This document shows, piece after piece, positions 8,607 through 20,467 of a stretch of DNA of 64,000 nt. A program made the translations under genes and the position numbers. Below the pieces are notes generated by a model. That model saw only the letters and a program-made list of their open reading frames with translations. It did no database searches and was not told where the DNA came from. Origin of the DNA: Atopobiaceae bacterium (GTDB lineage Bacteria; Actinomycetota; Coriobacteriia; Coriobacteriales; Atopobiaceae); assembly GCA_017545665.1 (NCBI GenBank), contig JAFWKQ010000074.1:1-64000 (forward strand), given 5' to 3'. Every line of letters begins with the position of its first letter. Position 1 is the stretch's first letter.

Positions 8607-10025
8607 ATGAGAAAGCGCGTGGGCATTTTGGCAGGCGTCTTTGCGGTTTTGCTAGCCGTCTGCACGTTGTTTGGCTGTGGCAACACGCCTGCAAGTGGCG
8701 GGGGATCGTCTTCCGCATCGTCGAGCTCGCAAGCGGCGTCGAGCAGCTCTTCCGCAAAAGTCGAGTCCACGTATGCAAGCGCCTGGAAGAAGAAGGACGG
8801 CTATACGCTCAAGCAGGTGGTTGCCATGAGCCGTCACAACCTTCGCGCGCCGCAGGACAAGACCATAGACACCCTGGTAAAGTCCACGCCTCACTCTTGG
8901 ATCGAGTGGACGGCAGGTGGAAGCGAGCTTACCAACAAAGGCGGCGTTGCCGAGACGATCATGGGCGAGTTCTTCCGTACCTGGCTCGAGGACGAAGGGC
9001 TCATTGCCCATAACTATATTCCCGAGGACGGGGCGGTGCGCTTTTATTCCAACCCGCGCCAGAGGACGCTTGCCACGACGCAGTACTTCTCGAGCGGCAT
9101 GCTGCCGGTGGGCAACGTGAAGGTTGAGTATCACGGCGAATACGACAGCCGCGACACCGTGTTCATGCCGCGATTCTTCTATACGAGCGATTCCTATGCC
9201 AAGGCCGCAACCGATCAGATTGCGTCGCAGGGTGGAAATGCCGGCCTGGCAGGGCTCGATGCCGACTTGCAACCGAGCTACGACCTCATTACCGAGGTTT
9301 TGGACTACAAGAACTCTGCAGCGTTCAAGGACGGCGGTAAAGAGCTTAAGGCGGGAGATGCGTCGTACGAAGTGAAGAAGGAAGAGGAGCCCAAGGTCAA
9401 GGGTTCGCTCGCAACAGCCAATCCCCTCAGCGATGCACTGGTGCTGCAATACTACGAAGCCGCAAACGACGCGGAGGCAGGCTTTGGCAAGGAGCTGAGC
9501 CGCGACCAGTGGATGCAGATTGCTGCGGCCAAGAATGCCTATGGCGATCGCCGCTATAACTCCAAGCTCGTGGGCGTGGACTGCGCACACCAGCTCGTGG
9601 ACGCGATATCGGAAGAGCTTGGCAAGGACGGTCGCAAGTTCTCGTTCCTGTGCGGCCACGACTCAAATCAGTCGAGCCTGCTGCATGCCCTTGGCGTCAC
9701 CGACTACACGCTGCCCGACACCATAGAAACGAAGACTCCCATTGGTGGCAAGATTCTCTTTGAGATATATGAGAACGCTTCGGGTGAACAGCTTTGCAAC
9801 ATTCGCTATGTGTATGCCACGACGGATCAGGTGCGCGCTTTGAGTCCGCTTACGCTCGTGACTCCTCCCGCATCGTATGACCTTGAGTTTGAGGGAATCA
9901 AGCGCAATGCCGACGGGATGTACAAGCTTGAGGACGTGAAGAAGCTCTTGTCCGATACTTCCGCCGCCTACGACAAGCTTGCGACGGACTATCCCGAGCA
10001 GCAGGAGCTAAAGCAAGCGGCGTAG
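8607..10025 (+). CDS. Histidine acid phosphatase family lipoprotein
   Basis: 472 residues. The start at 8607 has GGGAGG five bases upstream; an ATG at 8574 has none. The signal peptide ends in lipobox LFGC, followed by a Ser/Ala linker. The catalytic motif is SRHNLRAP at 75-82, where the family usually has RHGxRxP, so Asn replaces Gly78; His77 is the expected phospho-acceptor. The proton-donor motif is HD at 351-352. Branch-2 members hydrolyse phytate, sugar phosphates or other monoesters; the substrate here is not evident. It is probably a surface phosphatase that scavenges phosphate. Confidence 0.82.
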   Translation: MRKRVGILAGVFAVLLAVCTLFGCGNTPASGGGSSSASSSSQAASSSSSAKVESTYASAWKKKDGYTLKQVVAMSRHNLRAPQDKTIDTLVKSTPHSWIEWTAGGSELTNKGGVAETIMGEFFRTWLEDEGLIAHNYIPEDGAVRFYSNPRQRTLATTQYFSSGMLPVGNVKVEYHGEYDSRDTVFMPRFFYTSDSYAKAATDQIASQGGNAGLAGLDADLQPSYDLITEVLDYKNSAAFKDGGKELKAGDASYEVKKEEEPKVKGSLATANPLSDALVLQYYEAANDAEAGFGKELSRDQWMQIAAAKNAYGDRRYNSKLVGVDCAHQLVDAISEELGKDGRKFSFLCGHDSNQSSLLHALGVTDYTLPDTIETKTPIGGKILFEIYENASGEQLCNIRYVYATTDQVRALSPLTLVTPPASYDLEFEGIKRNADGMYKLEDVKKLLSDTSAAYDKLATDYPEQQELKQAA

Positions 10026-10034
10026 AATCCTGAC

Positions 10035-10130
10035 TAAGACAGGCCCCGAGGTTAGGCCCCGAGCTTGAGTTGACGCGTCTCTGCAGTTGCGTCGCGAACT
10101 CAAGCTCGGGACCTGTCCCTAAGACAGGTG
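10035..10130. terminator. Long nested hairpin after the phosphatase gene
   Basis: The inner arms (GGCCCCGAGCTTGAGTT from 10055 and GAACTCAAGCTCGGG ending near 10110) pair over 15 or more bp. Outer AGACAGG / CCTGTC segments extend the structure. It lacks a clean T-run. Confidence 0.6.
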
Positions 10131-10351
10131 CGTAAGACGGCTGTGGCGCATGGAACAAGAAATACGCAAGCGGTACGTAAATGGACGTTACGGGTGAATT
10201 CATGTTTGCGCCAAAGAATCCCCCGACTCGTGCTAATGTAGGTCTGTATGTAAATCGAAAAATGGTTGCCGACGGAGGGAAAGACCGCATTGAAGCTCAC
10301 GTGCCCACATAGAGGCCGAGCCATGTCATGCCGCGTGGGAGGATGCTCGGC

Positions 10352-11206
10352 ATGAAGATTAGGGTATCCCATAAGGTCCGCAACGATCGTTGGATTACGT
10401 GCGAGACGGCCGCAAACGCTGACGCGCTACGTAAGAACAACCTTCAGCATGCCAACCAAGTTTCCGAACCGGTGCACTTTGTAGGCAACACCTTTTACAT
10501 CCGCTTTGTTAAGCGTGGCTTCGACATCGTCCTCTCGGGTACAGCGCTCGTCATAACGCTTCCCATAAACCTCGTGTTGGCAGGCATAACCACCTTTGAC
10601 GTGGGCATGCCCATTCTTTTTGGACAACAGCGGACGGGCAAGGGCCTCAAGTCCTTTACCCTGTGGAAGTTTCGCAACATGACCGAGCAAAAGGACGAGA
10701 ACGGCGATCTTCTTGCCCCCGACGAACGCATTACGAAATGGGGCCTTTTCGTGCGCCGTCACTCCTTCGACGAGCTCTTGAACTTTTGGTCGGTGTTTAA
10801 GGGCGATATGTCGCTCATTGGCCCAAGGCCGCTGCCCGTGGAGTTTACCAATCGCATGACCGAACGGCACAAGCAACGCTATCTTGTGCGTCCTGGCCTG
10901 GAGAATCCATTTATCGACATGGCAACGTACGAGAAGTGGCGCTATGCGCATGCGCGCTTTGAGAATGACGTCCAGTATGTGGAGTCCATCTCATTCAAGA
11001 CCGATGTCATGCAGGCGTTCAGGCTCATTGCCATGGTGTTTGGCAAGCGGCGCACCACGGGCTCCACGGGTACCGATGGGCACTTTGTGGGCTACGACCA
11101 CAACGGCCTAGCCCTGAGTAACGGCGACCTTAAAGACCAGGATCTCTATCGCATTGAGATTTTGGGAATCAACAATCCCAACGTGGATGAGCCGGCTCAT
11201 GAGTAG
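10352..11206 (+). CDS. Bacterial sugar transferase (initiating phosphoglycosyl transferase)
   Basis: 284 residues. The start at 10352 follows GGGAGG nine bases upstream. An N-terminal region of about 45 residues precedes a reentrant membrane helix (FVKRGFDIVLSGTALVITLPINLVL). The PglC/WcaJ core follows: PILFGQQRTGKGLKSFTLWKFRNM, then WGLFVRRHSFDELLNFWSVFKGDMSLIGPRPLP with the Asp-Glu and the conserved IGPRPLP. These enzymes move a sugar phosphate from UDP-sugar to undecaprenyl phosphate, starting surface glycan synthesis. It overlaps the next gene by 8 bases, so the pair is an operon. Confidence 0.9.
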   Translation: MKIRVSHKVRNDRWITCETAANADALRKNNLQHANQVSEPVHFVGNTFYIRFVKRGFDIVLSGTALVITLPINLVLAGITTFDVGMPILFGQQRTGKGLKSFTLWKFRNMTEQKDENGDLLAPDERITKWGLFVRRHSFDELLNFWSVFKGDMSLIGPRPLPVEFTNRMTERHKQRYLVRPGLENPFIDMATYEKWRYAHARFENDVQYVESISFKTDVMQAFRLIAMVFGKRRTTGSTGTDGHFVGYDHNGLALSNGDLKDQDLYRIEILGINNPNVDEPAHE

Positions 11207-12092
11207 GCTGGGAATCGTTGGCGCAGGAAGCTTTATTGGCGTTGCGGTTGAGGCGCACTTGCAGGCAGAGCGTCCTGGGGCGTTTGAGATTACGCACATA
11301 GAAACGCGAGACGGCGCTTGGCGCGGTACGGACTTCTCATGTTACGACTCGCTCTTCTACGTTGCGGGCGTGGTGCCATGGGCGCTCGACCGCAAGGGGT
11401 TGGGCATATCGTCCGAAGCCGATGAGCAAACATACCTTAATGCCGTCAACGCCGACCTGACGTATCAAATTGCGAAGAAGGCCAAGGCCGACGGGGTCTC
11501 GCATGTTGCGTTTTTGAGCACGAGCGATGTGTATGCCAAACGCGATTCCGCAGATCCGCGGTGCGTGGTGGACATGCGTACGGAGCCCGAGCCACAGAGC
11601 ACGTACGGCAAGAGCAAGCTTAAGGCCGAGGGCATGCTGCGCGAGTTGGAATCGACGGACTTCAGCGTGGCCGTCCTTCGTCTTCCCATGGTGTATGGAC
11701 CAAACTGCACCAAAGGCTCGTTTGCAAGCCTGGTTAAGCTCTGCGCAAAGGTGCCCACGTTTCCCAACGTCAGCAACGCGCGTTCCACGCTCTTTACCGG
11801 TAATCTTGCGGAGTTGGCTGCGCTCCTCGCCCTCTCGAAAGCCAGCGGCACCTATTTGCCGCAAGATCCTGCGTGGGCAAGTACCTCTGAGTTGGTGCGA
11901 CTCATTTGTGCGGCGCAGGGAAAGCGGGTGAGACTCGTTGGCGGCCTTTCTGGTCTCTGCTCGTTCATGGCGCGCCACAACGAGACGGCTCGCAAGGTGT
12001 TTGGCAACTTCCGATACGACCATGACGCGAGCGGTGAGGAGTTGGGGTACCAACGCTTTAACCTGGAAGAGGCCATTGAGCTAAGCCTATAG
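11199..12092 (+). CDS. NAD-dependent epimerase/dehydratase family protein
   Basis: 297 residues. It starts with a Rossmann motif (LGIVGAGSFIG) and has the short-chain-dehydrogenase catalytic features: STSDVYAK in the position of the Ser/Thr element and STYGKSKLKAE containing Tyr-xxx-Lys. It is translationally coupled to the sugar transferase by an 8-base overlap, so it probably makes or modifies the nucleotide sugar, or a lipid-linked sugar, for that pathway. The exact reaction is unknown. Confidence 0.82.
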   Translation: MSRLGIVGAGSFIGVAVEAHLQAERPGAFEITHIETRDGAWRGTDFSCYDSLFYVAGVVPWALDRKGLGISSEADEQTYLNAVNADLTYQIAKKAKADGVSHVAFLSTSDVYAKRDSADPRCVVDMRTEPEPQSTYGKSKLKAEGMLRELESTDFSVAVLRLPMVYGPNCTKGSFASLVKLCAKVPTFPNVSNARSTLFTGNLAELAALLALSKASGTYLPQDPAWASTSELVRLICAAQGKRVRLVGGLSGLCSFMARHNETARKVFGNFRYDHDASGEELGYQRFNLEEAIELSL

Positions 12093-12229
12093 GGCGCGGA
12101 ATGGGGGAGCATTCCCCAGCCCACCACGTTAGAGCGCGTCCTTTTCGTTTCCGATTTGTGGCGGGCCATGGAGAACCCGTCCATATGGGGTATTCTCTGT
12201 CAGTTAAATCGAGCGGAAAGGGAATGCCT

Positions 12230-13027
12230 ATGCGGGTCGCAGACGTACATGTGCATATTTACCCCAACAAGATCGCCCAGAAGGCGACGCAAAGCATCGG
12301 CGAGTTCTACAACATTCCCATGGCCGAAAGCGACGGCACCGTGGCGCGGCTGCAACGACGGATGCAGGACGCCGAGATCCAAAGATGCGTGGTGCATTCC
12401 GTCGCGGTACGACCGGGTACCGTGCACAGCATAAACGACTTCATTGCCGCCACGTGCTCTGAGCATCCGGAGTTCGTGGGCTTCATGACGTTGCATCAGG
12501 ACACCGAGGATATGGCGGCCGAGATCGAACGCGCGTGCAACATGGGTTTGCGCGGGATAAAGCTGCATCCCGACACGCAGCAGGTCAACATGGATGACGA
12601 TCGCCTGATGCGCGCGTACGAGATCGCAGAGAAACGGGGCCTGCCGCTCATAATCCACTGTGGCGACTATAGGTACGACTTCTCCCATCCGCGGCGACTC
12701 AGGCGCATCCTGCACGAGTTCCCGAACCTCGTGGTTAACGCCGCACACTTTGGCGGTTGGTCCGTGTACGACTATGCGCTGGAGTTTTTGGAGCACGAGC
12801 GCTGCTATTTGGACATGTCGAGCTCCATGCGCTACTTAGGGCCCAGGCGTACGCGCGAGCTTGTGGAGGCGTACGGTTACGATCGCATTCTGTTCGGATC
12901 CGACTTCCCCATGTGGACGCCGACAGACGAGCTGCGGGTTTTTACGAGCCTGGATTTTGGCGAGGCTGCCTTAGAGCGTATGTGCTGGTTCAATGCGGAG
13001 CGCTTCCTGGGCATGGATTTGGATTGA
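12230..13027 (+). CDS. Amidohydrolase (metal-dependent hydrolase, TIM-barrel)
   Basis: 265 residues. The start at 12230 has GAAAGGGA upstream. Motifs of the amidohydrolase-2 group are VADVHVHIYP near the N-terminus (metal HxH), GIKLHPD at about 107, LIIHCGD at about 140, an AAHFGG segment and ILFGSDFPMW with the catalytic Asp. Members include decarboxylases and hydrolases acting on carboxylated rings or lactones. No pathway neighbour narrows it. Confidence 0.85.
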   Translation: MRVADVHVHIYPNKIAQKATQSIGEFYNIPMAESDGTVARLQRRMQDAEIQRCVVHSVAVRPGTVHSINDFIAATCSEHPEFVGFMTLHQDTEDMAAEIERACNMGLRGIKLHPDTQQVNMDDDRLMRAYEIAEKRGLPLIIHCGDYRYDFSHPRRLRRILHEFPNLVVNAAHFGGWSVYDYALEFLEHERCYLDMSSSMRYLGPRRTRELVEAYGYDRILFGSDFPMWTPTDELRVFTSLDFGEAALERMCWFNAERFLGMDLD

Positions 13028-13123
13028 GATTCAACGCTTTTGCCTGTGGCGCGCTCGCGCCCGAGACCCTAAAAAAGTAGACTGTCCTTTGCAGTTTTTG
13101 CTGGATTGGCAACGGAGAAGAGC

Positions 13124-13873
13124 ATGGACAACAATTTGAGGAATCGCAGCTTTGGTCGCGACGTGAATCGAATGCGACCCGTTAAGCTTACGCGCGAGCA
13201 GCTCAAGCACGCCGCGGGTTCGTGTATGGTTGAGTTTGGCGACACACGCGTGCTGTGCGCTGCCACCATAGAGGAGAGCGTCCCGCGCTGGCGCAAGGGA
13301 TCGCGGGCGGGCTGGGTTACGGCGGAATACGCAATGCTGCCGGCCTCCACCAACAGGAGGAGTCCGCGTGAGCAGCGCGGACGAAAGGGCCGCTCCATGG
13401 AGATCGAGCGTCTTATTGGCCGCAGCCTTCGCACGGTCGTAGACCTTCGGGCCTTGGGTGAGATAACCATAACCGTAGATTGTGATGTTATTCAGGCAGA
13501 TGGCGGCACGCGCACCGCGTCTGTCACGGGCGCTTGGGTGGCACTGCACGACGCCCTTATGAGCTTGGTAAAAACGGATGCTCTGGCACGGTTGCCGCTT
13601 AGCGGCCAGGTTGCGGCGGTGTCTGTGGGCGTGGTGGATGGCTTGGCCCTGCTTGATCTGGACTACGGCGAGGACAGCAATGCCCAAGTGGACCTTAACC
13701 TGGTGGGCACGGCAGACGGGCGCATGGTGGAGGTGCAGGGAACGGGAGAGAAGACCCCGTTCGACCGCGCACAACTTAACGAGTTGCTGGACCTTGGCCA
13801 GGCGGGCATCGCGCAGCTCATCGAACTGCAGCAACAGGTAACGAATTTCGGCAAAGTTGGGGGTAACGTATGA
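13124..13873 (+). CDS. rph: Ribonuclease PH
   Basis: 249 residues, slightly longer than usual. Diagnostic stretches are [45 protein letters not shown] and [14 protein letters not shown]. It trims tRNA 3' ends by phosphorolysis. The start at 13124 follows GGAGAAG. It overlaps rdgB by 4 bases (ATGA), a pairing common in Gram-positive bacteria. Confidence 0.96.
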   Translation: MDNNLRNRSFGRDVNRMRPVKLTREQLKHAAGSCMVEFGDTRVLCAATIEESVPRWRKGSRAGWVTAEYAMLPASTNRRSPREQRGRKGRSMEIERLIGRSLRTVVDLRALGEITITVDCDVIQADGGTRTASVTGAWVALHDALMSLVKTDALARLPLSGQVAAVSVGVVDGLALLDLDYGEDSNAQVDLNLVGTADGRMVEVQGTGEKTPFDRAQLNELLDLGQAGIAQLIELQQQVTNFGKVGGNV

Positions 13874-14499
13874 GCACCTTTGATCCCAAGCGTACCGTAG
13901 TGGTAGCCACGGGCAATTCGCACAAGCTGGCGGAGATTCGGGCCATCTTGGGCGCCTCGCCAGTACTTGCGCAAATGGACTTCGTGGCTCTGGGCGATTT
14001 GGGGGACTTTCCCGAGCCCGAGGAGAACGGACAGACGTTCTTTGAAAACGCCCTCATTAAGGCACGTGCGGCTTTGGACCAAACGGGCATGTGCATGGCG
14101 GTGGCAGACGATTCCGGCTTGGTCGTAGACGCACTGGACGGTGCGCCAGGAATCTTCTCGGCGCGATGGGCTGGGGAGCATGGTAACGACGAGGCCAACA
14201 ACAACAAGCTCCTCGCACAGATGGAGGACGTGCCCAACGGTATGCGTACCGCCCGGTTCCATTCGTCGGTGGCTTTCGTCTCGCGTGACGAGGACGGCGA
14301 GGAGGTCCTGTGTGGCGAAGGCGACTGCGAGGGGGGCATTGCCCACGACAAGCGAGGGAGCAACGGCTTTGGCTACGACCCTCTGTTTGAGTTGGCCGAC
14401 ATCCCCGGCAAACGCATGGCAGAGCTCGAGCCCGACGAGAAGAATGCCGTAAGCCACAGACGCCGCGCACTGGATGACCTTGTCGCCAAGCTCTCTTAA
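13870..14499 (+). CDS. rdgB: XTP/dITP diphosphatase (RdgB/HAM1)
   Basis: 209 residues. Motifs are [13 protein letters not shown] at the start, [52 protein letters not shown] and [13 protein letters not shown]. It removes non-canonical purine nucleotides (inosine and xanthosine triphosphates) before they enter DNA. Coupled to rph. Confidence 0.96.
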   Translation: MSTFDPKRTVVVATGNSHKLAEIRAILGASPVLAQMDFVALGDLGDFPEPEENGQTFFENALIKARAALDQTGMCMAVADDSGLVVDALDGAPGIFSARWAGEHGNDEANNNKLLAQMEDVPNGMRTARFHSSVAFVSRDEDGEEVLCGEGDCEGGIAHDKRGSNGFGYDPLFELADIPGKRMAELEPDEKNAVSHRRRALDDLVAKLS

Positions 14500-14537
14500 C
14501 GTCAGCCCAGTGTGTCGTGCATCCGGAGCATCGCCGG

Positions 14538-14567
14538 CGCCTTATGTTCCCTCGGGCGCATAAGGCG
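14538..14567. terminator. Hairpin between convergent rdgB and Xaa-Pro peptidase genes
   Basis: CGCCTTATG and CATAAGGCG pair around a loop of about ten bases. Its position between two converging genes fits a bidirectional terminator. Confidence 0.65.
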
Positions 14568-14581
14568 TTGGAAGAAAGAGG

Positions 14582-15670
14582 CTAGACGTCCAGCACCACG
14601 GGCTCGTGAGTGTAGTGGTTAAGGACCTCGCAACCATTCTGGGTTACGAGTACAAGATCCTCTATGCGTACCCCAATGGTATTCGGAATATATATTCCCG
14701 GCTCAATTGAGAAAATCTGGCCGGGACGCACCTCGTCAAGATTGGCGGCGCTTACGTCACCGGGTTCGTGGACGCTCAGTCCTATCTGGTGTCCGAGTCG
14801 ATGATTGAAGTTGGGGCCATAGCCCTCATCTTCGATGACCTTGCGAGCGGTGCGGTCAATTTCGCTAAAGCGCACCCCCGGCCGTATTATGGTCTCTGCG
14901 GCCTCGTTGGCTCGGCGCACTGTGTCGTATACCTTGAGTTGCAGCTCAGTTGGCTCTTCGGTGAAGAACGTTCTGGTCATGTCGGCGCAGTACCAGTCGT
15001 ACTTGCATCCCACGTCAAACAGGACCATGTTACCCTTGGCAAAGGGGGTCGAGTCGGGCTCGTGATGGGGGTCTGCGGCATTCGCGCCAAAGCTTATGAT
15101 GGGGTCGAATGAGTTGCCTTCGGCTCCAAGCTCGCGATATGCGCTGGGAAGACGCTCTGCGATGCCACGCTCCGTTTGGCCAACATGCACTTGTGCGGTG
15201 AGCCACTCCATGCCCCGGTCGTTTAGGTGGCTGGCAATGCGCATGAGCGTCTGCTCATCCGGGTCTTTTATTGACCTTGCGTCGTCAATGGCGCTTGAGG
15301 CAAGGCGCACCGAAGCGCATGCCCCCGCCTCCATGAGCGGAATGAGCCAACGGGCCTGCAGGCTCTTGTCTATGCCCAGGGGAAGGGTGGGGTCGCAGGC
15401 CTGCGCAACAAGCGCTATTGGGTTTTGCGTGTCGCTAAACGTTATGACCTCGTGCGCGGCGCCCTCGGCGGAGGGGAAAAGTTCGTTGCAGAATAACGTA
15501 GCGCGGGCCCTTGAGCCGCGCTGCGTTAGATGGAGTGCGAAAAAGCGTTCCATGGGCTCGACGTAGTAACCCGTAAGGTACCAAACGGAGAGTGGATCGC
15601 ATATAAGCGCCTGTGAGATTCCAAGGTTCGCAAGGTTTTCCATGGTACGGGCGATGCGTGCATTTTGCAT
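14582..15670 (-). CDS. Xaa-Pro aminopeptidase / M24 family peptidase
   Basis: 362 residues with the start taken at 15670, where GGAG lies six bases upstream; an ATG 93 bases earlier has no such site. An N-terminal creatinase-like domain (to about 130) precedes the pita-bread fold. Metal-ligand regions visible are MVLFDVGCKYDWYCADMTRTF (two Asp), NHRLGHQIGLSVHEPGD (His), FSIEPGIYI (Glu) and GVRIEDLVLV (Glu). It releases N-terminal residues preceding proline. Cytosolic, no signal peptide. Confidence 0.9.
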   Translation of the reverse strand: MQNARIARTMENLANLGISQALICDPLSVWYLTGYYVEPMERFFALHLTQRGSRARATLFCNELFPSAEGAAHEVITFSDTQNPIALVAQACDPTLPLGIDKSLQARWLIPLMEAGACASVRLASSAIDDARSIKDPDEQTLMRIASHLNDRGMEWLTAQVHVGQTERGIAERLPSAYRELGAEGNSFDPIISFGANAADPHHEPDSTPFAKGNMVLFDVGCKYDWYCADMTRTFFTEEPTELQLKVYDTVRRANEAAETIIRPGVRFSEIDRTARKVIEDEGYGPNFNHRLGHQIGLSVHEPGDVSAANLDEVRPGQIFSIEPGIYIPNTIGVRIEDLVLVTQNGCEVLNHYTHEPVVLDV

Positions 15671-15886
15671 TGGTTGCTCCGAATCCTTGTTCGCTCCCAA
15701 AAACAATAGATTTTGAGCGCCCCTCGTAAGGCCGACGGTTTTTGGGGCGGAGTTCATGGTCATCCGTTCCCCTAGTGTAGCGCTCTGTTCCTTATCCGCA
15801 CACGCCGTTTGTCGACAGGAGAGTTATCGCAGATAACAGTGGGTATGACATTCTGGAATGCCCTAAATTTTTTGTGGGCTTTTATC

Positions 15887-15914
15887 TTGACGCAGCAATG
15901 CAGACTGATATGGT
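15887..15914 (+). promoter_or_regulatory. Likely sigma-70-type promoter of the AMP-binding gene
   Basis: TTGACG at 15887-15892 and TATGGT at 15909-15914 are 16 bases apart. They lie upstream of the strongly translated gene at 16012, leaving a leader of about 90 bases. Confidence 0.5.
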
Positions 15915-16011
15915 ATGAGTTCGTATCTGTTTGACCCTGACTGACTTTATTATGAAAAGCAAATAAAGCGCCTTAAAGTCAGTGTCCTTATGGAAGGAGG
16001 ACTTTCGCCTA

Positions 16012-18639
<2,628 letters not shown>

Positions 18640-18671
18640 CCCATAAACCTCCTACGGGAATAAGTAAGCGC

Positions 18672-18711
18672 AAGTCAGGCCGTGTCCGCAAAAACGGGCA
18701 TGGCCTGACTT
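18672..18711 (+). terminator. Hairpin after the AMP-binding gene
   Basis: AAGTCAGGCCGTG and CATGGCCTGACTT pair over 12 or more bp around a 14-base loop, 33 bases after the stop codon. No T-run follows. Confidence 0.65.
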
Positions 18712-18949
18712 CAATGGTGGATGCGGGATTATGTGTGGCCCATGCAATGGAACCGTACGCACCTCGTACCTGTGCCTGACTCGCAAGCGGCGTGGGACCA
18801 CACGCGGGTCGGTCGCAGGGGCGTGAGCAGCAACTACATTAGCCTTACGAATCGGTTACACAAACCGAAAGCTTTGCATATTGCTGCTCTGCTGAGGTAT
18901 TATATCGGTGGTTATTTATGTATGGACGCTATGGAAGTTGTGATGTCCC
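18712..18949. other. Gene-free leader region upstream of veg
   Basis: No convincing gene. A fragment near 18781-18830 resembles the arms of the GGCGACTCACGAAG repeat family but lacks its core. It must contain the veg promoter; TATTATATC near 18898-18906 is a candidate -10. Confidence 0.4.
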
Positions 18950-19240
18950 ATGGAAAATGAGGTCCCGCCCGTCAACAGAGTCGATCAGATTCATGCCGAG
19001 CTGGCCAGTTTGGTAGGACAACGAATTCGTGTGAGGGCAAATATGGGTCGCTCTCGCATTGTTGAGCGCGTTGGCATTCTTTTGCAAACTTATCCTGCGT
19101 TGTTTGTGGTAGAGGTCGAGGAACGCCGTGGCCGCAAGGCACGCCAATCGTATCAATACGTCGATGTGCTTACGGGAACAGTCGAGCTGTACGACGTGCA
19201 AACGGGTGAGCGCCTACTGGATTTCTCCGAAGAAGAATAG
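18950..19240 (+). CDS. veg: Veg family protein
   Basis: 96 residues. Family features are an N-terminal helix (VDQIHAELASLVGQRIRVRANMGRSR), the beta-rich GILLQTYPALFVVEVEE and SYQYVDVLTGTVELYD. In Bacillus, Veg affects biofilm matrix regulation, and veg commonly sits just upstream of ispE, as here. The gene ends immediately before the ispE start. Confidence 0.9.
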   Translation: MENEVPPVNRVDQIHAELASLVGQRIRVRANMGRSRIVERVGILLQTYPALFVVEVEERRGRKARQSYQYVDVLTGTVELYDVQTGERLLDFSEEE

Positions 19241-20149
19241 GTGCGCGTTGGTATGCGCGACCTTGAGCTAGAAGCACCCGCCAAACTAAACTTGCATCTT
19301 GGCATATACTCCGAGCTGGATGGCAGGGGCTACCATAGGGCGGATTCGCTCATGGTGGCAGTTGGTCTGTGCGACAGGGTTAAAGTTCGGGAGACGCGCT
19401 GCGAAAATGCGCCAAAAGGTAACGGAGCGCTGCAGGTGGATTGCATTCCGTCCGTGGGGATTCCCGAGGAGCGGAACACGGCCTACAGGGCTGCTCAAGA
19501 ACTTGCCAATCGCGTGGGACGCGTCCCCAGGGTGCAAGTAACCATTCAAAAGCACATTCCCGACCAAGCTGGTATGGGAGGGTCTTCGTCCGACGCCGCA
19601 GCGGTTTTGCGTGCGCTGTGTGAGCTGTGGGACATCGATTTGGGTGATCCTGTCGTGGCCGAAGCTGCGCGTTCGGTGGGGGCCGACGTACCCTTCTTCC
19701 TCGATCCCGTACCAACATTGCTGGTGGGTGCAGGTGATGTGGTAGATAGGAAATTCAAACCGTTTGCCGAGCCCATACCCGTGGCGTTGGTAAGACCGGA
19801 AGGCCCAGGCGTAAGTACGCCCGCCGCCTATAAGGCCTTTGACGAACAACCAAGCGCGCCAGCAAGTCCTGACGCCCTGTGCGAGATTCTGCAAAGCGGT
19901 TGCGTTAGTGCGGACGGCATTGCGAAGCGCCTGTTCAATAACTTGGACCCCGTTGCGTGCAGGCTTCTTCCCAAAGTTTCGGAGGTGCGCTCCTGGCTCG
20001 TGGCGCAGGAGGGTGCATTGGGTGTGCAGGTAACTGGTTCGGGAAGCTGCGTGTTTGCCATCTGTGCCACATCGGAGGACGCCAATCGCATTGTGGATGC
20101 GGCGCGTGCAGAGCTTGGCGCCTGGGCATCCTCAACCCACATTGCATAA
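19241..20149 (+). CDS. ispE: 4-diphosphocytidyl-2-C-methyl-D-erythritol kinase
   Basis: 302 residues. The fold starts with LEAPAKLNLHLGIYSELDGRGYH, and the GHMP ATP loop is IPDQAGMGGSSSDAAAVLRAL. The late QVTGSGSCVFAI closes the fold. It phosphorylates CDP-methylerythritol in the MEP isoprenoid pathway; ispD and ispF lie at 45.5-46.8 kb. GTG 19241 directly abuts the veg stop and has AAGAAG at good spacing; ATG 19253 is an alternative start. Confidence 0.94.
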   Translation: MRVGMRDLELEAPAKLNLHLGIYSELDGRGYHRADSLMVAVGLCDRVKVRETRCENAPKGNGALQVDCIPSVGIPEERNTAYRAAQELANRVGRVPRVQVTIQKHIPDQAGMGGSSSDAAAVLRALCELWDIDLGDPVVAEAARSVGADVPFFLDPVPTLLVGAGDVVDRKFKPFAEPIPVALVRPEGPGVSTPAAYKAFDEQPSAPASPDALCEILQSGCVSADGIAKRLFNNLDPVACRLLPKVSEVRSWLVAQEGALGVQVTGSGSCVFAICATSEDANRIVDAARAELGAWASSTHIA

Positions 20150-20165
20150 GCCTTGGCGAATGGAC

Positions 20166-20330
20166 CGCGCCCTGTGCCCCGCCGCCCCGCAGGCGGCGAC
20201 TCACGAAGTGAGCGAGCGAAGCGAGCGCGGAGCCGCATGCGGGGCGGCGGGGCACAGGGCGCGAGCAGTCCCGTGCCTGCGTCCGGCTGCAGGCGGCGAC
20301 TCACGAAGTGAGCGAGCGAAGCGAGCGCGG
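20166..20330. repeat. Long hairpin with two copies of the GGCGACTCACGAAGTGAGCG core
   Basis: Perfect 25-bp arms at 20166-20190 and 20239-20263 enclose one 36-base core (20195-20230). A second identical core follows at 20295-20330 without arms. Same family as 8435-8470. Confidence 0.9.
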
Positions 20331-20411
20331 GGCAGTGGGTGCGTGAACTTGTTCCCTGCTTTCGTTCTGTTTCTCATGTATTGGCATTTCGTAGTGGCTG
20401 TACATTTGCGC

Positions 20412-20417
20412 TATAAT
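20412..20417 (+). promoter_or_regulatory. Consensus -10 box upstream of the L,D-transpeptidase gene
   Basis: A perfect TATAAT lies 50 bases before the start codon. A matching -35 at 17 bases is weak (TTTCGT at 19 bases is the nearest). Confidence 0.45.
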
Positions 20418-20467
20418 CAATCGAACACTGCAGATTAAACGAAGCAAAAACGTTAGAGGTGCTTGCT

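Noticed and set aside
8652-9659. 335-codon antisense frame in the phosphatase gene
   Set aside because: No start signal and no recognisable domain; the plus-strand lipoprotein is clear.
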